The notes under the pieces: model-generated
The model's input: only the letters and a program-made list of their open reading frames with translations
The model's database searches: none
Told to the model about the DNA's origin: nothing
Source of the DNA: Flavobacterium jumunjinense
Lineage (GTDB): Bacteria > Bacteroidota > Bacteroidia > Flavobacteriales > Flavobacteriaceae
Assembly: GCF_021650975.2 (NCBI RefSeq)
Contig: NZ_CP091285.1
Coordinates: 434,001-498,000 of the forward strand
Length of the DNA stretch: 64,000 nt
Reading direction: 5' to 3'
Shown here: in pieces, positions 44,720-54,815 of the stretch
Layout of the letters: every line of letters starts with the position of its first letter
Position numbering within the stretch: position 1 is the first letter of the stretch
Position numbers and translations under genes: made by a program

Positions 44720-45532
44720 TTAAGACTTGATTAATTCTTTGAAAAGAATAATCATTTTTGGCTCTGCTTCACCAGCAACTGCAATAATTTCAGGAATATT
44801 TACTGGTTTTAAATCGTCTGGATTGCATTCATCAGTTAACACAGAAACCGCTATTACAGGTAAATTTAAATGATTGGCCACAATTACTTCAGGAACGGTA
44901 CTCATCCCTACTGCATCGGCTCCAATAATTTTTAAGTATCGATATTCGGCTCTTGTTTCTAATTGCGGTCCTACAACCGCAGCATAAACACCTTTGTGAA
45001 GGGTTATCTGATTTTTTTGAGCTATAGCCAACATTTTTTCGTTCAAATTAACATCATAAGGAGTACACATATCCGTAAAACGTTCTCCAAAATCAGATAC
45101 ATTTTTAAAAGCTAATGGCGAACCACCTTGAAGGTTAATATGATCGTCTAGCAGCATTAGATCTCCTTTTTTATAGTTCAAATTAATCGCTCCTGCTGCA
45201 TTTGAAACTAATAAGCTTGTAATTCCTAATCCTTTTAATACTCTTACAGGAAATGTGATTTCTTGAAGCGAATAACCTTCATACAAATGAAAGCGTCCTT
45301 GCATTATGATTACTTTTTTTCCTTCTAACGTTCCAAATAATAGTTTTCCTGAATGAAACTCTACTGTTGAAACAGGGAAATTAGGAATGTCTGAATAGTT
45401 AATTTCTACCTCAATGTCTAAATGATTTACTAATTGCCCTAATCCTGTTCCTAAAACAATTCCTATTTGTGGAGCCGTTATCCCTTTTTCTTTTAGAAAA
45501 TTAACGGTTGTGTTTATTATTTCTATTGTCAT
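44720..45532 (-). CDS. Purine nucleoside phosphorylase
   Basis: A 270-residue trimeric-type purine nucleoside phosphorylase. The markers are GIVLGTGLGQL, VEFHSGKL, MQGRFHLYEGYS, LVSNAAGAIN and the substrate site GVYAAVVGPQLETRAEYRYLKIIGADAVGMSTVPEVIVANH. In arsenosugar synthesis ArsS makes a 5'-arsenoadenosine, and this enzyme would remove the adenine, leaving a ribose-1-phosphate for glycosyl transfer. It overlaps the following glycosyltransferase-like gene by four bases, indicating coupling. Confidence 0.93.
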   Translation of the reverse strand: MTIEIINTTVNFLKEKGITAPQIGIVLGTGLGQLVNHLDIEVEINYSDIPNFPVSTVEFHSGKLLFGTLEGKKVIIMQGRFHLYEGYSLQEITFPVRVLKGLGITSLLVSNAAGAINLNYKKGDLMLLDDHINLQGGSPLAFKNVSDFGERFTDMCTPYDVNLNEKMLAIAQKNQITLHKGVYAAVVGPQLETRAEYRYLKIIGADAVGMSTVPEVIVANHLNLPVIAVSVLTDECNPDDLKPVNIPEIIAVAGEAEPKMIILFKELIKS

Positions 45533-46158
45533 TCTATTGGTTTGTATTTTTTAAATTCTTCTATATTTTCGATATCTTCAAAAATATCGATATCATTTAA
45601 TTCTTGTATTAATTTTATGTTTTTATTTGGCAAATCTTGTAATGTATCTTTCAAAACAGTAGCAGTTCCCCATTCTTTATTCGCAAATACAGCCTTTTCC
45701 ATTTGTGTCATGCCTAATAAATAATATCCTCCATCTTCAGCAGGACCAATTACAAAATCATGATTAGAAAGGTAGTTATAGGCTTCGTTTACAATGGTTG
45801 CATTCAAATCGTACAAATCGCTTCCTATAATGATTATCTTTTGATACCCTTGTTGAAATAGTTCTTCAAAAGCATTTTGCATGCGATTGCCTAAATCATA
45901 GCCAGATTGTAGCTTTTTATTAAAATATTCGGGTTGCCAAATATCGTTTTCAATGATGTTTTCGGAATAGAACACAAAACGATCTGCCATTACATCTTTC
46001 CCTACGTTCGCTGTATGTTGCAATAAAAAAGTATAAACTTCTAATGCCGCTTCGTCTCCAATCGTTTTTGCCAAACGTGTTTTGCATTTTCCTAGTTCTG
46101 GATTTCTAGTAAAAATGATGAGTGCTTTTTTTGAATTTACTGGTTTATTTTGATTCAT
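45529..46158 (-). CDS. TIGR04282/DUF2064-type glycosyltransferase-like protein
   Basis: A 209-residue DUF2064 protein with IIFTRNPELGKCKTRLAKTIGDEAAL, IIIGSDLYDLNATIV and IGPAEDGGYYLLGMTQ, a nucleotidyltransferase/GT-A fold. Such proteins accompany ArsS/ArsM loci and are annotated as TIGR04282. The Asp in GSD and the GPAEDGGYY motif suggest the nucleotide-sugar site. A relative lies at 53.0-53.7 kb, so the locus has two of this family. Confidence 0.85.
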   Translation of the reverse strand: MNQNKPVNSKKALIIFTRNPELGKCKTRLAKTIGDEAALEVYTFLLQHTANVGKDVMADRFVFYSENIIENDIWQPEYFNKKLQSGYDLGNRMQNAFEELFQQGYQKIIIIGSDLYDLNATIVNEAYNYLSNHDFVIGPAEDGGYYLLGMTQMEKAVFANKEWGTATVLKDTLQDLPNKNIKLIQELNDIDIFEDIENIEEFKKYKPIE

Positions 46159-46166
46159 ATTCCTTT

Positions 46167-46994
46167 TTAAAATGCTATTTTTTTACCTTGTTGCTTTGCT
46201 TCTGTTTCTGGTAATATTTCTGTATTATCCCAAATACCTGTTACAATTGTTTTAGCATATTCTTTTGGCAAACTATGTTTTAGCATTAATTCGCCAGCCA
46301 ATATATGATTATAGGTTAACTTTTTATGTTCGAAAGTTAACATTTCTTCCTTTTCTTCTAAAATCATATACCAAACAGCTGTATTCCCATTATTAGCTGG
46401 CATCCCAATGACCCCTGGATTTAGCCATAGTAATTCTTCATTACTATCCGTAAAAGGTAAGCCACAATGCCCAGCAATAATTACATCGCTATTGGTAGCT
46501 TTAAAATTAGGGAGTTTATTTTGCCATGGAGTGGATTTAAAAATAAACTCGGAAGTATTAAAATAGGAACCATGCACAACAGTGAATTTTTTATTGACAA
46601 ATTCAAACTGGATAAACTCGGGTAATGTCTTTATAAAATCTAGCGAATTATTTGACAATTGACTTTTAGCATAAGGATACCACAACTGCGAAAATCCGTC
46701 ACAACGTGACCCTTTTGAAAAATCGCAACCGCAATCTTCTGCATTTTCATTTAACTGAATCTCTACATTTCCTGCAATGCTATGAATCTTCCATTTCTTG
46801 ATTGCCTGAAGTGTTTCTTCGGGTTGGGCACAATAACCGATACTATCGCCCGTACAAATGCAATTTTCGGGTGCTATGTTTTCTGTTTTTGCCATTTCCT
46901 GAATGGCTTCTAAAGCTTGCAAGTTGCTATATACTCCTCCAAAAAGCAATATCTTTCCTTGTAATCTTCCTATGTTTTTTATTTTCTTATCCAT
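46167..46994 (-). CDS. Calcineurin-like metallophosphoesterase (YfcE-like)
   Basis: From the ATG at 46994 a 275-residue metallophosphoesterase. The motifs are LLFGGVYSNLQALEAI, CICTGDSIGYCAQPEETLQAI, HSIAGNVE, VVHGSYF and VIIAGHCGLPFTD. The first Asp-His site is altered: GD is kept, but the DxH is GVYSN. The substrate is likely a phosphate ester made along the arsenosugar path, possibly the ribose-phosphate of the glycosyl donor. Its start lies inside the end of the symporter gene (16-base overlap), which supports this shorter start. Confidence 0.82.
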   Translation of the reverse strand: MDKKIKNIGRLQGKILLFGGVYSNLQALEAIQEMAKTENIAPENCICTGDSIGYCAQPEETLQAIKKWKIHSIAGNVEIQLNENAEDCGCDFSKGSRCDGFSQLWYPYAKSQLSNNSLDFIKTLPEFIQFEFVNKKFTVVHGSYFNTSEFIFKSTPWQNKLPNFKATNSDVIIAGHCGLPFTDSNEELLWLNPGVIGMPANNGNTAVWYMILEEKEEMLTFEHKKLTYNHILAGELMLKHSLPKEYAKTIVTGIWDNTEILPETEAKQQGKKIAF

Positions 46995-48313
46995 TTTGGT
47001 ATAAAATAAACAATGATACATGTACTAATTCCCCAAACATTTACCCAAAGTAAATCGGCATATTTTCCCGTTGTAAAAACAAATGCTTTTGGAAAACTAT
47101 TAAAAACCAATAACAATCCGAAAAACAATCCTGTAATAACACTAAGATAAAAACTTATTTTGGGAACTTCCCTATTCCAAAATAAAAAAACAGGTGTTAA
47201 TCCTATTACCATTGTTCCCGAAATTGTAGTAGCTGATAAAATTTCGGCATTTAAAAAAACTGGAATAGTTCCTATTATTGTAATAACTATCATCGCAATT
47301 CGTCCGAAAGTAATGGATGTTCCTAAATTCAAATCGATAGTTACTAATTTTGAAAAAGATGAAAAAGTAGAATCTAATGTAGAGGCCGCAGAAGTAATCA
47401 TAATAAAATTAATTACTAATAACACTATGATTCCAAACGCTTTTCCTACTTCAAAAGCAGCATCTCCTTGCATTCCGTAGGTTTTAGCATAAACACCAAT
47501 CGTACTAAAAAGCACAATACAAATTCCTCCTAACAAACTTGCCCATAAAAAACTTTTTCTTGTTGTTTTTGGACTACTAATAAATGCTCTGTCGGTAAGA
47601 ACCGGATCATGAAATGGATAACTAAACGATTGAATAATGGCTGCAAAAAACAAATTTAACCCTAAATCGAAACTCCATGTACTCGATGCTACTACTTGCT
47701 GCACCGTAAACGTTTCAATAGAAAAGACATTCCACAAAATAATAATTAATAAAATAGAAAATAACACCATTTGAATAGTATCCGTAAAAATAGAGCTACT
47801 TAATCCTCCTTTTAGAGAATAAGCTAGGGTTAAAACTGTAAATACTACAATTGAAACATAATAAGAATTACTTCCTTGTTCCCCGAAATAGGTTCCAATA
47901 ACCATTGTATTGCTCCAAACTTCATTGAAAAGCCGAATAACGATAAGAATAGAAAAAAGTGCCATTGCATTTTTGCCAAACTTAGTTGTTAAAAACTCGT
48001 GAATACTTTTAAAATTACCTTTGGTACGCAATTGATACAATACAAGTCCTGCTACTGCAAAAGACAAATAATAGCCTGCGTAGGCAACACCACCAACAAT
48101 ACCAAATTCTAATCCGAGATTGGCAGCATTGGTAATACTCTTTGCAAAGATCCAAGAAATAATTAAACTTCCTGTTAACACTAAAGTACTAGGCTTTTTG
48201 TTCTTCGTAACTGCTTTAAAAAACTGATCGGTTGTTTTTGCAAAAGGAGATAGAAAGAAAAAAAGCAAACTTGATATAATGATTAACAACCATTGCCAAT
48301 AAATTACTTCCAT
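46979..48313 (-). CDS. Sodium:solute symporter family permease
   Basis: A 444-residue membrane protein with about 12-13 hydrophobic segments. The SSS/SLC5 pattern appears in SIHEFLTTKFGKNAMALFS, GGLSSSIFTDTIQM and SAASTLDSTFSSFSKLVTIDL. It would import a solute with sodium. It is placed between the SusD-like gene and the phosphoesterase gene, so it is probably the inner-membrane step for whatever the SusCD pair takes up. Confidence 0.85.
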   Translation of the reverse strand: MEVIYWQWLLIIISSLLFFFLSPFAKTTDQFFKAVTKNKKPSTLVLTGSLIISWIFAKSITNAANLGLEFGIVGGVAYAGYYLSFAVAGLVLYQLRTKGNFKSIHEFLTTKFGKNAMALFSILIVIRLFNEVWSNTMVIGTYFGEQGSNSYYVSIVVFTVLTLAYSLKGGLSSSIFTDTIQMVLFSILLIIILWNVFSIETFTVQQVVASSTWSFDLGLNLFFAAIIQSFSYPFHDPVLTDRAFISSPKTTRKSFLWASLLGGICIVLFSTIGVYAKTYGMQGDAAFEVGKAFGIIVLLVINFIMITSAASTLDSTFSSFSKLVTIDLNLGTSITFGRIAMIVITIIGTIPVFLNAEILSATTISGTMVIGLTPVFLFWNREVPKISFYLSVITGLFFGLLLVFNSFPKAFVFTTGKYADLLWVNVWGISTCIIVYFIPKWIRK

Positions 48314-48320
48314 TGTTTTT

Positions 48321-49766
48321 TTATTCGTCCCACCATACTGGGAAGTTTATACTATTACCATCTGTTGCCGTTGCTGCTTCATTGTAATTCTCGCTATTTA
48401 ATGCTTCTTCTTCTGAAGGATAAGGCATTCTAACAGGAATTAAATCGTTATTTAAGCTAGCAGCAATCGTTCTCAATTGAGGAAAACCTGTTCTTCTATA
48501 TTCTACCCAACCTTCATAGCCGTTAATGATATTGGCTATCCATTTTTGTGTGCTAATTTGTTGCAAAGGTGTTGTTCCTGTAGCATTGTAAGCCGCATTC
48601 CCTGTTAGATAATTAGTTGGCATTGTTGCATTCCAATATTGAAAAGCAAGAGTAACTCCATTTTCGTATAAGGTTTGCCCGTTAGCCATAATCAATCCTT
48701 TTTCGGCTGCTTCTGCCAATGCCAATTGCACTTCCCAAGCGGTAATAAAATTAGCATTTAATGTTGCTGTGTTCTCTCTAAAAATAGTTCCAGCCAAAGA
48801 ATAATTTGCTAACACAATAGATGTTGAAGAAGCATCGATACCATTAAGTAGTCCATTAAATTCTCCTGAAGTTGCGTTTGCATAAGGTCTAAAAAAGGTA
48901 TTTATTCTCGTATCATTATAATTTGTTAAAATGTCTTCCATAGTTTCAGACATTACAAAATTATTAAAGTCTCCAACTCTCAATTGAGCCAATCTAAAAC
49001 TATTGGGTGCGGTATTGGTGAAATTAAAAATAGCGTTTTGATCGTTCGTCATAATATAATTGCCTTCATCGTAAAGTGCTTGCAACTGAGATGTCACATT
49101 TACTTTTGCTGAAATACGCAATAAATATTTAATCTGTAATGATTTTGCAAACCGAACCCATGATTGCAAATTTCCATTATATATAATATCACCTTGTAAT
49201 GAAATGGCATCGGTATAATTTTCAATAGCAGCAATACCTTTCTCTAAATTATCTAGAATTCCGTTTGTGTTTAAATAGATACTTTCCTGACTGTCATAAA
49301 CTGGAGTCACTTCTCCTTCAGTTCCATTAAATGCTTCAAAATAAGGTACATTACCAAATAAATCGGTGAGACCCGCAGCCATATAGGCCTTTAAAATTAA
49401 GGCTGGTCCTTCATATACCTTTAAAGTAGATGACTGACGTGCTTGTTTCAGCATAATTTCATTATCGCGCAAGTTCTTATAAAAAATGGGCCAAGGATTT
49501 CCTCCTAATTGAGGCGATTTGAGTGCATGACGATCGAACAGATTAAAATCTAACGCAGTTCTATGTTGTGCTAATAAATCTCCTGCTACAAAACCTTCAT
49601 AACTCATGTTTTCTCCAAAATTATAAATCACTTGACGCAATAATAAGCTTGGATGTACTGTATTTGGAGCATTGGGATTGGTATTTATTTCTTCAAAATC
49701 TTTTGTGCAACTGGCAACCAAAAAAACTGTTATTGCAATTAAACAACTGTATGTATATTTTCTCAT
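48321..49766 (-). CDS. SusD/RagB-family outer-membrane lipoprotein
   Basis: A 481-residue lipoprotein (signal ending VASC) with the SusD-like layout of TPR helices. NTNPNAPNTVHPSLLLRQVIY at the start and LQIKYLLRISAKVN, GWVEYRRTGFPQL and VRMPYPSEEEALNSENYNEA near the end are typical of the SusD-like 2 group. It forms the substrate-capturing lid on the SusC channel encoded directly upstream. Confidence 0.94.
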   Translation of the reverse strand: MRKYTYSCLIAITVFLVASCTKDFEEINTNPNAPNTVHPSLLLRQVIYNFGENMSYEGFVAGDLLAQHRTALDFNLFDRHALKSPQLGGNPWPIFYKNLRDNEIMLKQARQSSTLKVYEGPALILKAYMAAGLTDLFGNVPYFEAFNGTEGEVTPVYDSQESIYLNTNGILDNLEKGIAAIENYTDAISLQGDIIYNGNLQSWVRFAKSLQIKYLLRISAKVNVTSQLQALYDEGNYIMTNDQNAIFNFTNTAPNSFRLAQLRVGDFNNFVMSETMEDILTNYNDTRINTFFRPYANATSGEFNGLLNGIDASSTSIVLANYSLAGTIFRENTATLNANFITAWEVQLALAEAAEKGLIMANGQTLYENGVTLAFQYWNATMPTNYLTGNAAYNATGTTPLQQISTQKWIANIINGYEGWVEYRRTGFPQLRTIAASLNNDLIPVRMPYPSEEEALNSENYNEAATATDGNSINFPVWWDE

Positions 49767-49778
49767 TGTTTTCTTTCT

Positions 49779-52700
49779 TTAAAAATTAAAACCCAATTTA
49801 AAACCGATACTTCTTGTTGTAGCATAGCTCATATCTTCTACACCACTCACAAATCCGTTACCTTGAACGGCTAATTGTTCAGGGTCGAAATGAGGATTTT
49901 CTGTAATTGCAAATAGATTATTCCCTATAACTGACAAATCGACTTTACCTCCATTTTTCAATCCTAAAAATCCTTCTTTAATTGGCAAAGAATAGCCTAT
50001 TGAAAACTGACGTAATTTTAAAAAAGAAGCATCATATATATTATTTTCTTCATGATTTCTATCATAAAACTGACGATAATAGGTTTCTGCTGGAATAGCA
50101 ATAGTATTAGGCTGCCCAGATTGTGTTACACCTTGAGCTACAATTCCGCTGTCTGGTCGGTAAGTCGTTTCTGCTAATTGTCCTCCAACATTTCCTAATG
50201 CTCTCGTTCTAGATACTACTTCTCCTCCTTGTCTCCAATCGAACAAAAAACCTAAGTTCCAGTTTTTATACGTAAAGCTATTTGACCAACCCAAAGTAAA
50301 ATCGGGCATATAATTTCCTAGTTTCTTTAAATTATTATCGGCAATATATTTTCCGTTAGCGTCTATTAAAAATTGATCGTTCTCGTTTTTCAAATAGCCT
50401 GTTCCATAAATATCGCCTACTTTTCCACCTTCTTCTACCTGAAACCAAACGGTTTGGTTTGCACTATCATAAATTCGGCTATAAGCCAATGTTAGTCGTC
50501 CTCCTTCTTGTGGTAAATCTTTAATAACAGAACGATTACTCGCAAAGTTAAATGTTGTGTTCCATTTGAAATTATCCGTTTTAATAGGAATAGCACCTAA
50601 AATAATTTCGACTCCTTGTGTATTCACTTTTCCTCCATTTACCACTTGTTGGTTATAGCCCGAAGAAATGGCAATAGGCAAAGAAATAATTTGATCTTCT
50701 GTATTTGCATTGTAATAGGTAAAATCTACATTGAAACGGTCATTGAAAAAACGAACGTCTGCTCCAACTTCATAGGAAGTAGTTTGTTCTGGTTTTAAAT
50801 TTGCATTTGGAATGAAGTTTTGATTACTGAAAGTGGGTTGCCCGTTAAAAGGTGTTTGCGACACAAAAGCCCCTGATGTTTGATACGGACTTGTATCGTT
50901 ACCTACTTGCGCAATACTCGCTCTCAGTTTTGCAAATGAAACCACTTTAGGTAAAGTCACAACATTTGACACAACAAAACTTGAAGATACCGACGGGTAA
51001 AAAAAAGATGTACCATCTATCGAAAAAGGAGTAGCTAAAGCACTTGACCAATCGTTTCTTGCGGTTATGTCTACAAACAAAAAATCTTTATAGCCCACTT
51101 TCGCAATTCCGTATAACGAATTGATTCTCTTTTTAGATTCGAATTGAAATATTTCAATAGGCGAAGCGGCATTATTCAAATTATATATTCCAGGTTGTGC
51201 TAAATTTACGGTTTGTGATTGTTTGGTTGATGCGTTTTGGTCTAAGCGATTCCCTCCGAAAGAGACATCTAAACTTACTGCATTGAATTTATTTTTATAA
51301 TTGAGTAAAAAATCGGTATTGACTTCTCTGTATTTGACATCATGTTCTGCATAACCTCCGTTTCTAAAACGATTGCTACTAAATGCTCTTCGCATCTTTC
51401 TCGTTTCGCTACTATAATCCATTCCTGTTCGCACAGACAAACTTAGGTTTTTAGTAATTTCTTGTTGCACTTGTAGGTTACCAAAAATACGATCACGTTC
51501 AAACGAGTTTCTATTTTCGTATAAAATGAAATAAGGGTTGTCGAAAAAAGTATAATTGAAAGAATATTGCTGCATGCCTTCTAAACCCGGTTGCCAATAA
51601 TTCTTTAGACTGTTTATATCTAAAGAACGAGGCCCCCAAGCCACAAGGGAATAATTCACATTTTCACTTCCGTAACCATTTGAAGGTCTATTATCGCTAC
51701 TTGAATTCACATAATTTATAGCTGTAGAAATGGTTGTTTTTTCAGATGGTTCAAAGTTTAGTTTAGCGGCAATAGTTTGACGATCTAGGTTTACACCTGG
51801 AATAATAGCTTCACTACGCAAGTCGGTAAACGATAATCTATAATTTCCTTTTTCGAAACCATTGGTTACAGCAATATTATTAATTGTAGTGGTGCCTGTT
51901 CTGTAAAAATCTTTTAGATTATTAGCATGCGATACGAAAGGAGTTGGTGTGATACCGATTCCATTGTACAAAGAAGTGTCTCCACCGCGAACAAAACTTC
52001 CATTGGGCAATTGCACAGGACTATCAAATTGAGGCACAGACAATCCTGCATCTAAACGAGGCCCCCAAGAATAGGTTATATTATCATTGGTTCCCCCACC
52101 AAGACCATCTACATAGGCAAACTGTCCTGAATTCCCTTGTCCGTATTGATTTTGGAAATCGGGTAATTGAAAAGCCGAATCTACTGTTAAAGAGGTATTG
52201 AAGCTAACTCCAAATCCTTTTTTCTTGTTACCATCTTTAGTCTTTATTACAATAACTCCGTTTGATGCTCTTGTTCCATATAATGCGGCTGCACTTGGCC
52301 CTTTCAAAACGGTGACCGATTCTATATCGTCTGGGTTTACTTCCATTGCACCATTACCATAGTCAATTTCTTGAAATCCTGCTGCAGCTTCATTCGTGAA
52401 ATTAAAAATGGTTTCATTATTAATTGGCACTCCGTCTACTACAAACAATGGATTGTTATTTGAAAAAGAAGCCTCACCTCTAATGGTTATTTTTGAAGAA
52501 GACCCAACACCCGTAGCCCCTTGTGTTATTGTAACTCCTGCAACTTTTGCAGCAAGATTGTCTAAGAAGTTAACGGTTTTAACCTCTGTTAATGCATCCG
52601 ATGCTAGCGATTGAACAGCATAACCCAATTCTTTAGATTCTCTTTTTAACCCTAATGCTGTAACAACTACTTCTTGCAGATTTGCTGTATCTTCTTGTAG

Positions 52701-52970
52701 AGCAACATTAATTATAATTTGCTTCCCAACCGTTATGGTTTGCGTTTGAAAGCCTAAATAAGAAAATTGTAACCGTTCTGATGTAGCACTTACAGTAATT
52801 GTATATTTCCCATTTTCATCTGACGTAGTTCCGTTTGAAGTTGACGTAGCAATGCTTACATACGGTAGGGGGTTATTATCTATAGCACTAGTTATTGTAC
52901 CTGTTATTTTTATTTGCGAAAAGCCAAAACACGACACCGTGAGTAGCAAAAGAACATAAATTTGCCTCAT
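49779..52970 (-). CDS. SusC/RagA-family TonB-linked outer-membrane receptor
   Basis: A 1063-residue TonB-dependent importer. After the signal peptide (ending GFSQ) come a carboxypeptidase-like regulatory domain (about 20-105), the SusC-type segment VVVTALGLKRESKELGYAVQ, the plug (GSSSKITIRGEASFSNNNPLFVVDGVPI, DDIESVTVLKGPSAAALYG) and the barrel, ending GFKLGFNF. A TonB-type box is not obvious. It imports its substrate across the outer membrane with SusD. Placement within the arsenosugar genes is unusual and suggests an organic arsenic compound or a glycan as substrate. Confidence 0.96.
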   Translation of the reverse strand: MRQIYVLLLLTVSCFGFSQIKITGTITSAIDNNPLPYVSIATSTSNGTTSDENGKYTITVSATSERLQFSYLGFQTQTITVGKQIIINVALQEDTANLQEVVVTALGLKRESKELGYAVQSLASDALTEVKTVNFLDNLAAKVAGVTITQGATGVGSSSKITIRGEASFSNNNPLFVVDGVPINNETIFNFTNEAAAGFQEIDYGNGAMEVNPDDIESVTVLKGPSAAALYGTRASNGVIVIKTKDGNKKKGFGVSFNTSLTVDSAFQLPDFQNQYGQGNSGQFAYVDGLGGGTNDNITYSWGPRLDAGLSVPQFDSPVQLPNGSFVRGGDTSLYNGIGITPTPFVSHANNLKDFYRTGTTTINNIAVTNGFEKGNYRLSFTDLRSEAIIPGVNLDRQTIAAKLNFEPSEKTTISTAINYVNSSSDNRPSNGYGSENVNYSLVAWGPRSLDINSLKNYWQPGLEGMQQYSFNYTFFDNPYFILYENRNSFERDRIFGNLQVQQEITKNLSLSVRTGMDYSSETRKMRRAFSSNRFRNGGYAEHDVKYREVNTDFLLNYKNKFNAVSLDVSFGGNRLDQNASTKQSQTVNLAQPGIYNLNNAASPIEIFQFESKKRINSLYGIAKVGYKDFLFVDITARNDWSSALATPFSIDGTSFFYPSVSSSFVVSNVVTLPKVVSFAKLRASIAQVGNDTSPYQTSGAFVSQTPFNGQPTFSNQNFIPNANLKPEQTTSYEVGADVRFFNDRFNVDFTYYNANTEDQIISLPIAISSGYNQQVVNGGKVNTQGVEIILGAIPIKTDNFKWNTTFNFASNRSVIKDLPQEGGRLTLAYSRIYDSANQTVWFQVEEGGKVGDIYGTGYLKNENDQFLIDANGKYIADNNLKKLGNYMPDFTLGWSNSFTYKNWNLGFLFDWRQGGEVVSRTRALGNVGGQLAETTYRPDSGIVAQGVTQSGQPNTIAIPAETYYRQFYDRNHEENNIYDASFLKLRQFSIGYSLPIKEGFLGLKNGGKVDLSVIGNNLFAITENPHFDPEQLAVQGNGFVSGVEDMSYATTRSIGFKLGFNF

Positions 52971-53027
52971 ATTATTTTTTTATTATATACGCTAATTGCT
53001 CTGAATTGATTTCAGAAAGAATAAATT

Positions 53028-53717
53028 TTAATTGTATATAATAAATGGAGAGCCTTTATTGTAATAATATGATTTTAGTATTTCTTTATAAAAAAGGACT
53101 AAAGGGCTAAAAAGAAACGTAAGAACCTCCGCTATTTTTAGTAATAATAAACGTATTCTACTATCTAGCTTTTTTGTGCTTTGTAAAAGCCTTTTTATAT
53201 CGTGCAAAGCATCAATATCGACTAAGGTTTCTAAACGAACTACTTCTATTTTGTAGGTTAGGAACAGTTTCGATAATGCGGTGCTTAGTTGTTGGGTTTG
53301 CCAAGGTAGTTTTAAAAACAATTCGGCATTAAAGTAGTCTTTTTTAATTCCTAAAAGATAGAAACCTCCATCTATTGCCTTTCCTAAAACTACTTTGTTA
53401 GCATGAAGGTTTTTCTCTGCTTGACGCAGGTGCTTTGTGGTTAAATGTGGTGTATCGTTTCCGATTACAATTACCGATTGATATCCTAAGTCATAAATGG
53501 ATTGTACTGCATTGGTAAATCGTTCTCCAAAAGAATCGCCAACTTGTTCTTGTTCTGTAATTCGATAATAGGGCAGATTAGTCTTTGAAACAAGTTGTAA
53601 AGTATGTTCATTAAACGAATCAAAAATCTCTTTCGATTGTGGAAACGACTTTATGTTCGCTTCACATTCGGAAGAACGGGCAAAAATTAGTATTGCTGTT
53701 TTTAATTCGGTTTTCAT
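53028..53717 (-). CDS. DUF2064/TIGR04282-type glycosyltransferase-like protein with a C-terminal extension
   Basis: A 229-residue relative of the protein at 45.5-46.2 kb (IFARSSECEANIKSF, VIVIGNDTPHLTTKHL, LGKAIDGGFYLLGIKKD). The residues expected to hold the nucleotide and the GGFYLL motif are kept. An extra 35-residue tail, partly hydrophobic (LLLLKIAEVLTFLFSPLVLFY), may attach it to the membrane. It lies nine bases after arsS. Confidence 0.8.
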   Translation of the reverse strand: MKTELKTAILIFARSSECEANIKSFPQSKEIFDSFNEHTLQLVSKTNLPYYRITEQEQVGDSFGERFTNAVQSIYDLGYQSVIVIGNDTPHLTTKHLRQAEKNLHANKVVLGKAIDGGFYLLGIKKDYFNAELFLKLPWQTQQLSTALSKLFLTYKIEVVRLETLVDIDALHDIKRLLQSTKKLDSRIRLLLLKIAEVLTFLFSPLVLFYKEILKSYYYNKGSPFIIYN

Positions 53718-53726
53718 TTTTCTGTT

Positions 53727-54779
53727 TTACGCTACTGTTCCCTGACAACTACTCCCTGCACCTGCTGTACAGCCATAACAATGCTGAGAAATAATAATGT
53801 TTCTGTCTTTTAATTCTTTTTCATTAAATTCTGAAATATGCTTCGATTTGGAAGCTACTTTTAATCCTAGCATTTGATTGAAATCGCAATCATACAGCCA
53901 TCCATCCCAACTTACAGAAACGGTATTGGTACACATTACATTTGTAACTGCTGAAGAATTATAGGCTTCAACTAATGCATACATATAATCTTCATAATTA
54001 TCGGATGCGATTAAATAATCTAGAAATCTAGAAATTGGTAAGTTTGTAATAGCAAATAGATTATGAAACTGAATATCGAAATCTTCTTTTAGTGCTTTCT
54101 TAAAATCTCTTTCCATTGCCATTTGGTCTCCTGGTAAAAACGCACCCGACGGATTGTATACTAAATCTAATTTCAATCCGCTTTCTGGCATTCCGTAACC
54201 CACTGCATTCAATTCTTGCAATGCTTTTATTGACTTATCGAAAACACCATCTCCTCTTTGCACGTCGGTTTTTCCTTTAGTCCAGTGCGGCATAGAACTA
54301 ACAACGTGAATATTATGCTTTTTAAAGAAATCTGGTAAATCATAATATTTCTTATTGGCTCTAATAATTGTTAAGTTAGACCGAACGATAAAGTCTTTTA
54401 CGCCAATTTTTGATGCTTCTTCCACAAACCAACGAAAATGAGGGTTCATCTCTGGTGCTCCCCCAGTTAAATCTAAAGTATTTACTTCTGTTGTTTTTAA
54501 TACTTCTAAAATTTGAAGCATTGTTTCTTGGGTCATGATTTCTTTTCTATCGGGACCTGCATCTACATGGCAATGTGCACAAACTTGGTTGCACATATAG
54601 CCAACGTTTATTTGAAGTATTTCAATTTTCTTTGGTTGCAAAGGAAATTGGTTGGTTTTTTTAATTGTATCGGCAAATGTTGGCAACGAACCATCACTAA
54701 AAATTCCAGTAGAAAGAATTTCTAATTGTTTGTCTGTTTTAGATAACGGACTTTCTTTAGATTGGAGCGATTTTAACAT
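53727..54779 (-). CDS. arsS: ArsS, arsenosugar biosynthesis radical SAM enzyme
   Basis: A 350-residue radical SAM enzyme with the iron-sulfur motif CNQVCAHC (Cys63, Cys67, Cys70). DLTGGAPEMN supplies the SAM-binding GG motif. The C-terminal region has cysteine-rich CNTVSVSWDGWLYDCDFNQMLGL and a final CYGCTAGAGSSCQGTVA, the extended layout of arsenosugar ArsS. It transfers an adenosyl group from SAM to dimethylarsinite to form the 5'-arsenoadenosine. Its promoter region has direct repeats 21 bases apart, as for AraC activators. Confidence 0.93.
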   Translation of the reverse strand: MLKSLQSKESPLSKTDKQLEILSTGIFSDGSLPTFADTIKKTNQFPLQPKKIEILQINVGYMCNQVCAHCHVDAGPDRKEIMTQETMLQILEVLKTTEVNTLDLTGGAPEMNPHFRWFVEEASKIGVKDFIVRSNLTIIRANKKYYDLPDFFKKHNIHVVSSMPHWTKGKTDVQRGDGVFDKSIKALQELNAVGYGMPESGLKLDLVYNPSGAFLPGDQMAMERDFKKALKEDFDIQFHNLFAITNLPISRFLDYLIASDNYEDYMYALVEAYNSSAVTNVMCTNTVSVSWDGWLYDCDFNQMLGLKVASKSKHISEFNEKELKDRNIIISQHCYGCTAGAGSSCQGTVA

Positions 54780-54815
54780 AGTTATTTTTTATTTTTCAAA
54801 ATTCTTGAATTAGTA